Shown here piece by piece: positions 17,063 through 26,415 of a stretch of DNA of 38,480 bases. Source of the DNA: Gammaproteobacteria bacterium (lineage in GTDB: Bacteria; Pseudomonadota; Gammaproteobacteria; Methylococcales; DRLZ01); the NCBI GenBank assembly GCA_022600935.1, contig JAHZJL010000285.1:1-38480 (forward strand), given 5' to 3'. The position numbers and the translations under genes are program-made. Every line of letters begins with the position of its first letter. Position 1 is the first letter of the stretch. Under the pieces are notes generated by a model that saw nothing but the letters and a program-made list of their open reading frames with translations, made no database searches and had not been told where the DNA came from.

Positions 17063-19630
17063 ATGATCTCCCGTCTCATATGTTTTTTTCTGCTGATGCT
17101 CTCTGTTCATTACAGTCCGGTTCACGCATCCCTTGAGCCAAAACATTATGACCTTAATTGTGGTGAACACTTTGATTGCCCGCAAGCGCTGCACAGACGC
17201 ATTCATTTCTGGATAGAAATATTCGGTCGTCATGGAACGGAATCTGCAGTACTGCACGATCGGGATCAGCCAGAAAAAGTCTACTCAGTTGTTCGCTCCC
17301 CAAATGGATGTGGCGGGCGCAAAGCACCAAAGGCAGTCGAGCGGGAACGCACCAGGATAAAACAATCACTGGTGTCGCTGGCAAATAAACGCAGCAAGCG
17401 TCAAAAACTGACTCATCAGGAGCAACAGCTTTCCAGTCTATTCAAAAACCAGTCAATTTCTGAAATTCGCCAAGCCAGTTCCAGAATTCGTTGTCAGTCC
17501 GGTAATGCCACCCGTTTTCAACACGCCTTAAAGCGATTTGGTGCTCACCAACCCATCATTTCACAAGCTCTGGAAACATATGGATTACCCCAAGGTATTC
17601 AGTATTTGCCTTTTGTGGAATCCGCCTATTCTGCAACAAATTATTCAAGTGTAGGTGCAGCCGGACTCTGGCAATTAATGCCGAGAACAGCCACGCACCT
17701 GGGCTTGCTGGTCAATCCGGTAATCGATGAACGTTATGATCCGGAAATCTCGACGCTTGGCGCCATCAGATATCTGCAACACAGCTTCGAAGTTCTGGCT
17801 CCGGCTGCCAGGCGAATTGATGCAAATGTCAGCCTTGCAGAAATTTACCCGTTTGTCATGACCTCCTATAATTTTGGGCTCAGTGGCATGCTCAAGGCCA
17901 TGAATGAAGTCGGTGTCAATTTTGTGGATGTTTTGGACAAATATCAAAGCAACAATTTTCAGGTTGCCGTCAAAAACTTCTATGCCAGCTTTCTTGCCGC
18001 GCGTCACGTCGCAACGCATCATGAGCAATTTTTTTCCTCAATCGACAAAAACAAGCCTGCTGATACTGTTTCAGCAATCAACAATAAACCACGTCAGGCC
18101 AAAAAGATCGCCCGTCATTTCGGCATATCAATTGATCAATTAAAACACCATAATCCCGCCTTAAAACCTGGGGTCTGGAAAGGCCGACATTTAGTCCCGG
18201 AAGGCTTTAAACTCCAGATTCCGGCAACAACCAGTTATCAACTTAAAACCAAAATTGCTGCTTTAAACTTATTGTCGGCGGACAAACCACCCAGGGTTCA
18301 ACGACGTTATCGAGTCAGGCGCGGTGATACAGCTTGCGGTATTGCTCATCGTTTTAAAGTCAACTGCAGGCAACTGATTCGCAATAACAACCTGGGAAAA
18401 AGAGCTATTGTCAGGGTTGGCAAACACATCACCCTTCCTGGCGGAAGCGTAATCTTGAAACATCCAGTTACCAGCGCTGAATCACGAATTTTTAGAGGCA
18501 AGATCTTTTCAGCATCTGCAATCATGCAACAACCTGTTACCCCTGCTCAGCGTAAACCTTCAAGCTATACAGTTGCCAGCGGCGATACTTTGTGCGGAAT
18601 AGCCAGACAATTTCATATTCGCTGCAAAGAATTAAAAACCGCAAATGGAATCCGCAACAGCGCCTTAATAGTCAAAGGCCAAACACTGACTATTCCAGGC
18701 AAACAATTGTCCTTGGCCAAAAAATCCAGACACGTTTATTTCTCTGGGAATCAATCCGCTCAGCTTTCAAATACAGATGATCAATCTACTGATACACAAC
18801 TAATTCCTGATCAAGGTTATCTGGCTGAAATTCATTCATATTCCTATCTGGATCAGTATCTTTCCAGTAACTTCAGCCTACAGGAAAACACTGAGTCTGG
18901 CCTGCGTGTGACAGAAAATCAGCGATCTCAGCTGAATCAGCAGCAACCACTTCATATTGCAACAGCAAACACTAAACAACAGCCTGTCAAAACTGCTCAA
19001 AATCAAGTCAAGGCAATAGCCAAAGCATTGCCGAAAAAAAATATCCGATCAGCACGACATAAAACAGTCCACCAACCCAAAGTTGCTTCAGACGCTACGA
19101 AGAAACTGAAAAACAGTAAGGCCTCAAGTACCAAAAAATCGCATACTGTCCAGCCAGGACCTGACACTAAAATCAAAGCCTTGCTTGCTTCCGGAGACTT
19201 ACGAGTGACACAACAGGGTAATCACTGGATCATACAAGTGGCAACAGATGAAACACTTGGCCACTATGCAGATTGGCTGAATATCGGTTTCTCAAAGCCG
19301 ATTCTGAAATTAAACGGCATCAAATCAAGCCGATCAGTCCGAATTGGTAAAACCATTCGACTACCTATCAAAGATCAAGCCACTAAAAAACGATTCGAAC
19401 AAAAACGTCTCGCTTATCATCACAATCTCCAGCAACGCTATTTCAACCGTTACGCAATCACAGGAAAAAAACAGTATCGCTTTCAATCAGGAGACAATCC
19501 CTGGACAATTGCAACAGCCCATCAAATCCCATTGTGGCTCCTCAAACGTTACAACCCGGATATATTCAAAAGCCAGCATGACATTGGTAACGTAGTTATA
19601 TTACCAATTCTACAAGCACAACAATCTTAA
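17063..19630 (+). CDS. Secreted lytic transglycosylase (MltD-like) with multiple LysM repeats
   Basis: Signal peptide MISRLICFFLLMLSVHYSPVHA; SLT core YLPFVESAYSATNYSSVGAAGLWQLMPRTATHLGL...YDPEISTLGAIRYLQ; LysM-like YRVRRGDTACGIAHRFKVNCRQL, YTVASGDTLCGIARQFHIRCKEL and divergent C-terminal YRFQSGDNPWTIATAHQIPLWLLKRYNPD. Confidence 0.88.
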   Translation: MISRLICFFLLMLSVHYSPVHASLEPKHYDLNCGEHFDCPQALHRRIHFWIEIFGRHGTESAVLHDRDQPEKVYSVVRSPNGCGGRKAPKAVERERTRIKQSLVSLANKRSKRQKLTHQEQQLSSLFKNQSISEIRQASSRIRCQSGNATRFQHALKRFGAHQPIISQALETYGLPQGIQYLPFVESAYSATNYSSVGAAGLWQLMPRTATHLGLLVNPVIDERYDPEISTLGAIRYLQHSFEVLAPAARRIDANVSLAEIYPFVMTSYNFGLSGMLKAMNEVGVNFVDVLDKYQSNNFQVAVKNFYASFLAARHVATHHEQFFSSIDKNKPADTVSAINNKPRQAKKIARHFGISIDQLKHHNPALKPGVWKGRHLVPEGFKLQIPATTSYQLKTKIAALNLLSADKPPRVQRRYRVRRGDTACGIAHRFKVNCRQLIRNNNLGKRAIVRVGKHITLPGGSVILKHPVTSAESRIFRGKIFSASAIMQQPVTPAQRKPSSYTVASGDTLCGIARQFHIRCKELKTANGIRNSALIVKGQTLTIPGKQLSLAKKSRHVYFSGNQSAQLSNTDDQSTDTQLIPDQGYLAEIHSYSYLDQYLSSNFSLQENTESGLRVTENQRSQLNQQQPLHIATANTKQQPVKTAQNQVKAIAKALPKKNIRSARHKTVHQPKVASDATKKLKNSKASSTKKSHTVQPGPDTKIKALLASGDLRVTQQGNHWIIQVATDETLGHYADWLNIGFSKPILKLNGIKSSRSVRIGKTIRLPIKDQATKKRFEQKRLAYHHNLQQRYFNRYAITGKKQYRFQSGDNPWTIATAHQIPLWLLKRYNPDIFKSQHDIGNVVILPILQAQQS

Positions 19631-20034
19631 TTGGTTAACAAAATAAATTCTTAATAATTCATTGACACAACTGTAATCATCGATAATATTTTAATTTCTA
19701 CGTTACAGTGTTTTGAAACATTCTTAAAAAACACTGATATTCAACCTAACAGAATATTACTTAATACGCCCTTTATTATGTACATTCAGGCCGCATAATT
19801 TATTTCCCATAGATTTGTATTGTAACACCTGAACGATAACCTTTTTAAATGCATTCTTCATGCCAGGAACTAGCAGAAAATACAATATACATAAAACTGC
19901 ACTCCAGTCTCTCTAAATAATCAATATAATTCATTTTGCCATTTAATAACAATAGCTTGACGAGTATCTACGGAATCTTTATACAGCTTTGTTTGCATTA
20001 TATTAATAAATATAGACCTCAATAGTTACCTTTC

Positions 20035-20081
20035 CTTTAATAAGCACGATAATACGTGCATTATATCAATGCTTATTAAAA
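20035..20081. repeat. Inverted repeat, 12-bp arms, in AT-rich intergenic DNA
   Basis: TTTTAATAAGCA (20035-20046) / TGCTTATTAAAA (20070-20081); the loop has further pairing potential (ATAAT...ATTAT). Confidence 0.5.
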
Positions 20082-20406
20082 TTAGTTGAGGGAGGGGCAA
20101 ACCTTACATCCTCTCAATCCTCATATCTTATCCAACCAAACCAATAGTTTTCTATAAACTAATGTGGCATTATAGGCAAATTGATTCGTTTAATTGTTAA
20201 CTTGAAGATGTTAATTTTGAGCAGATCGTCGTAATGCTTAAGGGGCTATTTTTGTACTTTTAAGTTCAATTTTTATCCTGTTGTATTGAAACGAGGCGAC
20301 TTAGTGCTTGATTTGATAGAATCAGGAAAACCCGAACATTCTTCTATTATTTCAATTAGCTAATGTCTTTACATGGGTGTTTACAAAGACTCCACTATAA
20401 AATAGG

Positions 20407-20532
20407 CTAAACCCTAGAATGTCTATCTTTCAGGATTTCTTGAACCATCCTTTTTGCAGCAGGATCAAGCCAGGCAAAATGTGCTTAAGGACAAGTATCC
20501 TTAAAGTGATAAGCGAGCTTAATACTTGACAT
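20407..20532 (-). pseudogene. Possible decayed ORF: MSSIKLAYHFKDTCP*AHFAWLDPAAKRMVQEILKDRHSRV*
   Basis: Hand translation of the minus strand from CAT at 20530-20532 to stop at 20407-20409, with one in-frame TAA at 20485-20487; composition is protein-like. Too short for the ORF track. Confidence 0.35.
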
Positions 20533-20757
20533 GCGTCTTCTACTGGAAGAAATTTAGTCTCAAAGTTGATTAATTTAATTGTTTTGATGTAACGTTAACC
20601 AATGTGATAATCGTAACCTTACCCTATAGAATTTACAAACCAAGTAATTCTAAGCAGAGAATAGTTGGCTATAGACTAAATTTAAAAAACAAGTCTAATT
20701 TCAAACCATGCTTATACAGGGTTAATAGTTATTTTAAACCAACAAATTAATATATTT

Positions 20758-21822
20758 ATGCCTCAGGAAACCAATAAAAATTTCGTACTTGATAAAAACC
20801 TTACAATTAATTACTCACAAGATGTTAAACAAGGAATCTTGAATCTAATGTCATTAGTTCCCTACAAGAACTTGATTTGGCAATGGCAATTTGAAGAAAA
20901 CCCATACTGCCTGCCGTTTCAACCAATAGTTATCAACCATGCAGATAACATTATTGGTTTCAATGGGGAAATGGAAATAAAAATTTTATATAAAGGCAAA
21001 TCACATAATGCCATATGGAGTTGCGACTTTTTTGTACATGCAGATTACAGAGGTAAAGGTATTGGAAAATACATGAAAGAAATTCAGTTTAACTCCAGTA
21101 ACCTTGTAATGGCATTCGGTCTCAGCGACTCTGCGGTCTCTATATGGAAAAATCGTTCTTGCTTACCAAATAAAGATATATGTGCATTGAGAAAATATCG
21201 TAGTGCATTTAATTTCAAAAGATTATCCTGGTCCTTTTACCAAACCTTAAAATATATAAAAGGCCGAAATTTTCGCATTCATAACAAATCTTACCGATAT
21301 GAAATTCTTGATTCTTTAGGTGATAAGCGTGTTGTCAATGACTTATGGGAATCAATTGGGATCAGTTACAAAAAAACAGTTGTCAGAAATTATAATTATC
21401 TACATTGGCGTTATGAAAATCATCCCTTAGCAAAATACCAATTTATTCATATTTTTAACAGTGAGAAACTTGAAGCAATTGGCGTATTTAGAAAATATAA
21501 ATCTGATTCCTATTTTGTTGACATGGTTGTTAATTCTTCAAATGCCCAGGCACGAACTGAACTAATTGCAGGCTGGTTGAAACTACATGCTTCCAGTGAT
21601 ATTTATCACTGTGTTTCTACAGACCAGTTACTTCAAAAATGCTTAATGGCACATGGCTTTCACAAAACTCGCAATAAACAATGGTTTTTTGTACATTCAA
21701 TCAATAAAGATGATTTAAACCCCGAGAATGACTGGTTTATCATGTCTGGTGATTCAGATGGAGAATTCCTTAAAGCTGCAAGTGATTGCTATAAAGAAAT
21801 GAATAAGGAAGAATTTTCGTAA
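20758..21822 (+). CDS. GNAT-like acyltransferase, AT-rich accessory gene
   Basis: DFFVHADYRGKGIGKYMKEIQF resembles the GNAT acetyl-CoA-binding loop (R-G-x-G-I-G); second half has a possible second GNAT-like fold; 354 aa. Confidence 0.65.
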   Translation: MPQETNKNFVLDKNLTINYSQDVKQGILNLMSLVPYKNLIWQWQFEENPYCLPFQPIVINHADNIIGFNGEMEIKILYKGKSHNAIWSCDFFVHADYRGKGIGKYMKEIQFNSSNLVMAFGLSDSAVSIWKNRSCLPNKDICALRKYRSAFNFKRLSWSFYQTLKYIKGRNFRIHNKSYRYEILDSLGDKRVVNDLWESIGISYKKTVVRNYNYLHWRYENHPLAKYQFIHIFNSEKLEAIGVFRKYKSDSYFVDMVVNSSNAQARTELIAGWLKLHASSDIYHCVSTDQLLQKCLMAHGFHKTRNKQWFFVHSINKDDLNPENDWFIMSGDSDGEFLKAASDCYKEMNKEEFS

Positions 21823-21905
21823 CTTTAACGTCCCAACTATCTGTAAAAATCAGAATGATGCACCAAATTGCTATTTGTAACTCTTTGTAATTCAGTTGCA
21901 CTCTT

Positions 21906-23729
21906 TTAAACCTTCTCCACTCTACCTGCACGTTTCCGTTCGCTTTCAGTCAATAATTTCTTGCGCAAGCGTATTTGTTTTGGGGTGATTTCGACCAGTT
22001 CGTCATCTTCGATGAATTCAAGCGCTTGTTCCAGTGACATAATAATCGGTGGAACCAGCACAATGTTTTCGTCATTACCTGCTGCCCGGATATTGGTCAG
22101 TTGTTTGGCTTTGGTTGGGTTGACGACCAGGTCATTGGCGCGTGAGTGTATGCCCACAATGCAGCCTGCATAGACTTCATCGCCATGACTGGCGAATAAG
22201 CGGCCTCTCTCTTGTAGATTAAACAAGGCATAACCCAAGACTTTTCCGGTGACGTTAGAGATTAGAACTCCGTTCTTGCGATTTGCAGAAATGCCTCTTT
22301 GAACCGGGCCGTAGTGATCGAAAATATGGGAAATAATGCCACTACCTGAGGTTTTGGTGAGAAAGTCGGTTTGGAAGCCGATTAAACCACGTGTTGCAAC
22401 AACGTATTCCAGCCGCACCCTGCCCTTGCCATCACTCTGCAAGTTTTGCAAATCGGCTTTGCGCTCTCCCATCATCTCCATCATAGCGCCTTGATGCGCT
22501 TCATCGACTTCAATGGTTGCCAGTTCATAAGGTTCGCACAGCTCTCCCTCAATGATTTTCTGTATCACTTGTGGTCTGGATACACTGAGCTCATAGCCTT
22601 CTCGACGCATGGTTTCGATCAGCACTGATAGATGTAACTCCCCACGTCCGGATACCTTGAACTGATCCGGGTCATCGGTGTCTTCGACGCGAAGGGCAAC
22701 GTTATGAGTTTGCTCAAGCATCAGTCGTTCGCGGATCTGTCTGGATGTCAGATATTTACCTTCGCGTCCGGCAAACGGTGATTGATTAACCTGAAAAGTC
22801 ATGGTGACTGTAGGTTCATCGACAGTTAACGGCGGTAATGCTTGTGGTTGTTCCGGATCGCACAGTGTTTCAGAAATCTGCAAACCTTCGATACCGCTGA
22901 TACAAACGATATCACCGGCAGAGGCTTGTTCCACTTCGACACGATTCAGACCCAGAAACCCTTGTATTTGAAGAATCCGTCCGCGACGACTGTTGTTCTC
23001 ATGGAGGATAACGACCGGACTGTTTTTTTTCACTGTGCCGCGCTGGATTCGCCCAATACCGATAATGCCAACGTAGGAACTGTAGTCCAAACTGCTGAGC
23101 TGCATTTGAAACGACCCTTCCAGATCAACTGTCGGAGACGGCACATCATTAACGATCAACTCAAACAAGGGCTGCATATCGCCATCGCGCACATCTGAGG
23201 TTAACCCGGAATAACCTTGTAGAGCGGATGTGTAAATTGTGTGGAAATCCATTTGTTCATCTGTCGCGCCAAGGTGATCAAACAAGTCAAAAGTTTGATC
23301 AACAACCCACTCCGGTCGCGCCCCTTCACGATCAATCTTGTTGACGACAACAATGGGCTTCAAGCTCATAGCAAGCGCTTTCTGGGATACAAACCGGGTT
23401 TGTGGCATGGGACCGTCAACAGCATCCACCAGTAACAAGACACTGTCTACCATCGATAAAATGCGCTCGACTTCACCGCCAAAATCAGCATGACCCGGTG
23501 TATCGACAATATTGATTTTGTAGTTTTTCCAGTGAATCGCAGTATTTTTAGCCAGAATTGTAATACCGCGCTCTTTTTCCTGGTCATTACTGTCCATGAT
23601 CCGTTCAGCCTGCTGACCTCTCATCTCCATTGTGCCTGACTGGGTCAATAACTGGTCAACCAGTGTTGTTTTGCCATGATCGACATGGGCGATAATAGCG
23701 ATATTTCTTAATCGTTCAACTGAATGCAT
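21906..23729 (-). CDS. bipA: Ribosome-associated translational GTPase TypA/BipA
   Basis: RNIAIIAHVDHGKTTLVDQLL, ERGITILAKNTAI, DTPGHADFGGEVERIL, VVNKIDREGARP, EF-G-like domains and TypA C-terminus. Confidence 0.97.
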   Translation of the reverse strand: MHSVERLRNIAIIAHVDHGKTTLVDQLLTQSGTMEMRGQQAERIMDSNDQEKERGITILAKNTAIHWKNYKINIVDTPGHADFGGEVERILSMVDSVLLLVDAVDGPMPQTRFVSQKALAMSLKPIVVVNKIDREGARPEWVVDQTFDLFDHLGATDEQMDFHTIYTSALQGYSGLTSDVRDGDMQPLFELIVNDVPSPTVDLEGSFQMQLSSLDYSSYVGIIGIGRIQRGTVKKNSPVVILHENNSRRGRILQIQGFLGLNRVEVEQASAGDIVCISGIEGLQISETLCDPEQPQALPPLTVDEPTVTMTFQVNQSPFAGREGKYLTSRQIRERLMLEQTHNVALRVEDTDDPDQFKVSGRGELHLSVLIETMRREGYELSVSRPQVIQKIIEGELCEPYELATIEVDEAHQGAMMEMMGERKADLQNLQSDGKGRVRLEYVVATRGLIGFQTDFLTKTSGSGIISHIFDHYGPVQRGISANRKNGVLISNVTGKVLGYALFNLQERGRLFASHGDEVYAGCIVGIHSRANDLVVNPTKAKQLTNIRAAGNDENIVLVPPIIMSLEQALEFIEDDELVEITPKQIRLRKKLLTESERKRAGRVEKV

Positions 23730-23995
23730 TCAAATGTCTCTGAGAGTAAAATTGCAGAAAATGAAATCGTGGATAATACAGGACTGTTCCCGACAACACC
23801 GGGTATCTGCATAAATTTGGTTAGAAGGTAAGCGTTTAGTAAAGTTGAGATAGTAACAAGGACAGACATCCTTTCATTGAATATTCAATTGTATTCACAC
23901 CAGACAGTGAATTTGAAAATCCAAGGTTAAAACTGGTTTAGAGATCGTGTCACTTGATACAGGCGGAATGAATGAACAGGAATTGTCACGGACTT

Positions 23996-24388
23996 TCAGG
24001 ACTGTTTCCAGGGCAATTGATGAAAGCGCCAGCCATTGAGGTTGCTACGCTGCTGGTTGTTATCCTTGTCACCCTCGAAACCTTCTTCCATATTTGATAC
24101 ATCGGTATAGCCTGCATCCTCAAGGGCTTGAGCCGCCTGCATGGAACGTTGACCACTGCGACACATCAATATCAAAGGCGCTTGTTTGTCTGGTACTGCA
24201 TTGGCAACCTGTGCCAAGAAGTCAGGATTTACGTCCATTGCCGGCAATTCCTTCCAGGGGATGAAAACTGCCATGGTTGGATGACCAACGTAATGGTATT
24301 CAGCACTGGTCCGGACATCGATTAATACAGCCTGCTCATTGTTTTGCAACTGTTCCCAGGCTTGTTGTGGATTGATCCGCTTAATCAT
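23996..24388 (-). CDS. Rhodanese-domain protein
   Basis: LIDVRTSAEYHYVGHP, active-site loop LMCRSGQRS, AGYTDVSNMEEGFEG. Confidence 0.88.
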   Translation of the reverse strand: MIKRINPQQAWEQLQNNEQAVLIDVRTSAEYHYVGHPTMAVFIPWKELPAMDVNPDFLAQVANAVPDKQAPLILMCRSGQRSMQAAQALEDAGYTDVSNMEEGFEGDKDNNQQRSNLNGWRFHQLPWKQS

Positions 24389-24409
24389 TCAGTCTATTCT
24401 CCGCATTGG

Positions 24410-25003
24410 TCAAGGCTTACATCCAACCAAATAGGCTTGACCGGATAAAGTACTCTGTATCTGTTGTGTTATCCCATCTTCCTGATAGGCGATTAACTGT
24501 AACTGCCTGAATAAAACAAGCAGCTCATTACGCTCCAGTAAATAATCTGGATTACCTGGCCCCTGTCCTTGATTGTCAACAGTAAAGGTTTGATAAAATA
24601 ACAGGCCGCCGGATTTTAACATGCTGGCAATCTGTTCACAAATTGACCGGTTTAAGAAATAACTGACGACAATCACATCAAAACATGTCGAAGGCAGTTG
24701 CGCTGATTCAATGTCTATACACCGTGTCGATACATTCAATTGCAATTGCTCAGCTTGAGTGTTCAATTGATCCAGAACAATTCTGGAAATATCCCACGCA
24801 TGGCTGTCAAATCCCTTTTCAGCCAAAAACAATGCATTTCCACCACGACCACATGCCAGATCCAGAGACTTGCCTGTTTCCGGCAATAAATAAGAAAATT
24901 CAGTGAGCACATGAGCTGGCTGCGCAGAGACTTGCCGATCAGCGTGTCGCTGATAGATGTTGTCCCATTTGTGTTGGGCTTTATGTTTCGACTGGATGCT
25001 CAT
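24410..25003 (-). CDS. Class I SAM-dependent methyltransferase (TehB-like)
   Basis: LDLACGRGGNALFLAEKGFDSHAWDIS motif I; FDVIVVSYFLNRS; SGGLLFYQTFT. Confidence 0.82.
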   Translation of the reverse strand: MSIQSKHKAQHKWDNIYQRHADRQVSAQPAHVLTEFSYLLPETGKSLDLACGRGGNALFLAEKGFDSHAWDISRIVLDQLNTQAEQLQLNVSTRCIDIESAQLPSTCFDVIVVSYFLNRSICEQIASMLKSGGLLFYQTFTVDNQGQGPGNPDYLLERNELLVLFRQLQLIAYQEDGITQQIQSTLSGQAYLVGCKP

Positions 25004-25050
25004 TCAGATTGACAAACCTACGGCACAGAACTGATCTATAACAATTTGCA

Positions 25051-26415
25051 TTATCCAGTCGTGCGTTTAAATTCGATATCCAGGGAATGCAGTTTGCGAT
25101 ACAAATGAGTGCGTTCCATTCCCACTGCTTCAGATAATCGTGCAACACTGCCTTCGGCTTTTTGCAAATGATATTGCAAATAGTTTCTTTCAAACTGTTC
25201 CCGGGCTTCTTTCAGGGACAGTTTATACAAATCAGGCAACTCTTGAAACGGTGCCGAGCTGTCTTCACTCAGTGCTGTCTTCACTTCTTCCAGTTCAATT
25301 TCATCGCCAGCCCCAAGAATCAACAAGCGTTGTACCAGATTCTTCAGTTCTCTGACATTCCCGTACCAGGGATAGTTGCGCAGAAAATTTTGTGATGCAA
25401 CTGAAAAGCGTCGTATCGGCATTTTCTCGCGGCTCACGAAATAATCAACATAGTGCGCCAATAATTCGCTGATATCTTCGTTGTGTTCGCGCAGCGGTGG
25501 AATCGCAATGGAAACTTCATTCAGCATGTAATAAAAATTGGCCAGAAACCGGCCCGCCTGGACTTCTTTCTCCAGACTGGTTCGAGAAGAACTGATGACC
25601 CTGACATCGACTGCAACAGCACTGCTACCGCCGACCCGCATTACGGTTTTGGACTGAATAGCACTGAACAGGCGTAACTGGGTTTCTTCATCCATATTTT
25701 CCACACCATCCAGGAAAATTGTTCCAGTATTGGCTTTTTCAACCAGACCCGGATGGATTTCATCGCCTTCTTCCCAGCCAAAAAAATCAATCACCGATTG
25801 ATCGGCGGCAATAGCACCCAGTACCACGCTGACAAACGGACCATTACGCCGCACACTGTGACTGTGGATATAACGCGCCATGGTTTCCTTGCCGCAACCT
25901 TGTTCACCAGTCAGAAATATCCGTGTCTCGTGCTTGGCCAGTTTACGGGCATGTTCGCGCAAGCGTTCCATCACCAGGCTTTTTCCACCCGGTTCAATGA
26001 CATTCTCATTAAGTTTGAATTTGCCTTCACGGTTTTTTCTGGAGCGCCTGGCTTCCATAGCGTGTTCGACGGTAAGCAGCAATTTTGCCATCGACAACGG
26101 TTTTTCCAGGAATTCATAGGCACCAAGCCGGGTTGCCTCCACAGCTGTTTCAATCGTGCCATGTCCAGACATCATAATCACCGGACAAAAGTTTTCATCG
26201 CTTTGAAACCATTCTTTTAACAAGCTGATACCGTCTTCATCCGGCATCCAGATATCCAGCAAAACCAAGTCCGGATTCTGTTCCAGACAACGGGTTCTGG
26301 CCTGCCCTGCATCGCTGGCCAGCAGAACTTTATATCCTTCATCCTCAAGAATATCCTGGACCAGCGCACCGATTTCCAGTTCATCATCGACAACCAGCAC
26401 AGTTCCCTGGCTCAT
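25051..26415 (-). CDS. ntrX: NtrX-like response regulator (receiver, AAA+-like, Fis-type HTH)
   Basis: Receiver VLVVDDELEIG / LVLLDIWMPDEDG / EKPLS; AAA+-like central region; C-terminal HTH GSVARLSEAVGMERTHLYRKLHSL; start overlaps the stop of the upstream kinase. Confidence 0.85.
   Translation of the reverse strand: MSQGTVLVVDDELEIGALVQDILEDEGYKVLLASDAGQARTRCLEQNPDLVLLDIWMPDEDGISLLKEWFQSDENFCPVIMMSGHGTIETAVEATRLGAYEFLEKPLSMAKLLLTVEHAMEARRSRKNREGKFKLNENVIEPGGKSLVMERLREHARKLAKHETRIFLTGEQGCGKETMARYIHSHSVRRNGPFVSVVLGAIAADQSVIDFFGWEEGDEIHPGLVEKANTGTIFLDGVENMDEETQLRLFSAIQSKTVMRVGGSSAVAVDVRVISSSRTSLEKEVQAGRFLANFYYMLNEVSIAIPPLREHNEDISELLAHYVDYFVSREKMPIRRFSVASQNFLRNYPWYGNVRELKNLVQRLLILGAGDEIELEEVKTALSEDSSAPFQELPDLYKLSLKEAREQFERNYLQYHLQKAEGSVARLSEAVGMERTHLYRKLHSLDIEFKRTTG

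Noticed and set aside
25753-26220. 155-aa plus-strand ORF opposite ntrX
   Set aside because: Antisense to well-supported receiver/AAA+ coding sequence.
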